Positions 5,882 through 5,984 of a stretch of 5,984 bases of DNA are shown here, piece after piece; the stretch's first letter is position 1, and every line of letters begins with the position of its first letter. Source of the DNA: CAYNTG01 sp964400105 (GTDB lineage: Bacteria; UBP14; UBA6098); contig CAYNTG010000112.1 in the NCBI GenBank assembly GCA_964400105.1, positions 1-5,984 of the forward strand, in the 5' to 3' direction. The notes beneath the pieces are model-generated. The model was given only the letters and a program-made list of their open reading frames with translations. It was not told the DNA's origin and searched no databases. Made by a program: the position numbers and the translations under genes.

Positions 5882-5984
5882 TATAAAGTTCGTATTAGTG
5901 AGGCATAAAAGATTGCTGGAGGAAAGGCGGATTTCGAGATATGAATGGGAGTAACACGAATAAGCCCACCGACTGCAGATTTGC

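Larger units (their letters stand above)
5588..5984. other. Gene-free right flank of about 400 bases
   Basis: This AT-richer stretch holds the transposase remnant and inverted repeat listed separately. Between 5787 and 5984 I find no convincing gene on either strand, no tRNA and no terminator-like hairpin with a T run. I could not identify a clear minus-strand promoter for the operon; a TATAAT on the minus strand at 5885-5880 lacks a good -35 partner. Confidence 0.6.

Noticed and set aside
5941..5984. Start of a rightward gene (MNGSNTNKPTDCRF)
   Set aside because: Only 14 codons are visible, the purine run is too far from the ATG, and no family is recognised.
1..5984. CRISPR array, tRNA or rRNA
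   Set aside because: I saw no regularly spaced direct repeats and no RNA-gene-like sequence; nearly all of the window is coding.

Overview
The window looks like part of a genome from the FCB superphylum or a related uncultured lineage (for example Cloacimonadota, KSB1, Zixibacteria, Fibrobacterota or WOR-3 relatives). I infer this from two large secreted proteins with short signal peptides, many extracellular beta-sandwich modules and a C-terminal tail with a YPNPFN motif, the usual look of type IX secretion (T9SS) cargo. No rRNA, tRNA or housekeeping gene is present, so the placement is inference only.

Layout, read along the minus strand from right to left. Positions 5984 to about 5588 are AT-richer and hold no intact gene. 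They contain the decayed C-terminal end of a REP-associated tyrosine transposase (RAYT, Y1_Tnp family; 5595-5786), which stops 7 bases before the first gene, so its stop codon lies inside that gene's ribosome binding site. Next is a 924-residue surface protein (2813-5587) with a signal peptide, a helical toroid-like domain, Ig/CARDB-like beta modules, a glutamine-amidotransferase-like domain and a T9SS-type tail. The second gene starts with GTG at 2816, overlaps the first gene's TGA stop in a GTGA junction, and stays open for 938 codons to the left edge. It is a CotH-family kinase-like secreted protein: signal peptide, lamin-tail domain, chitobiase C-terminal-type domain, CotH domain, then an InlB-type repeat interrupted by an inserted beta-sandwich module. 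The first residues of a sorting tail are visible at the edge. Together the two genes fill about 94% of the window and look like a translationally coupled operon for the cell surface.

The most unusual feature lies in the sorting tail of the first protein. Two unrelated palindromic elements are inserted in frame and translated: an 87-bp composite element (2919-3005) bounded by perfect 7-bp inverted ends and containing two strong hairpins, and a 21-bp perfect palindrome (3049-3069). Both resemble the non-autonomous REP-like palindromes scattered through many environmental genomes. The nearby RAYT remnant is a candidate for the type of enzyme that moves such elements. The situation recalls the Rickettsia palindromic elements, which also sit in frame inside protein genes.
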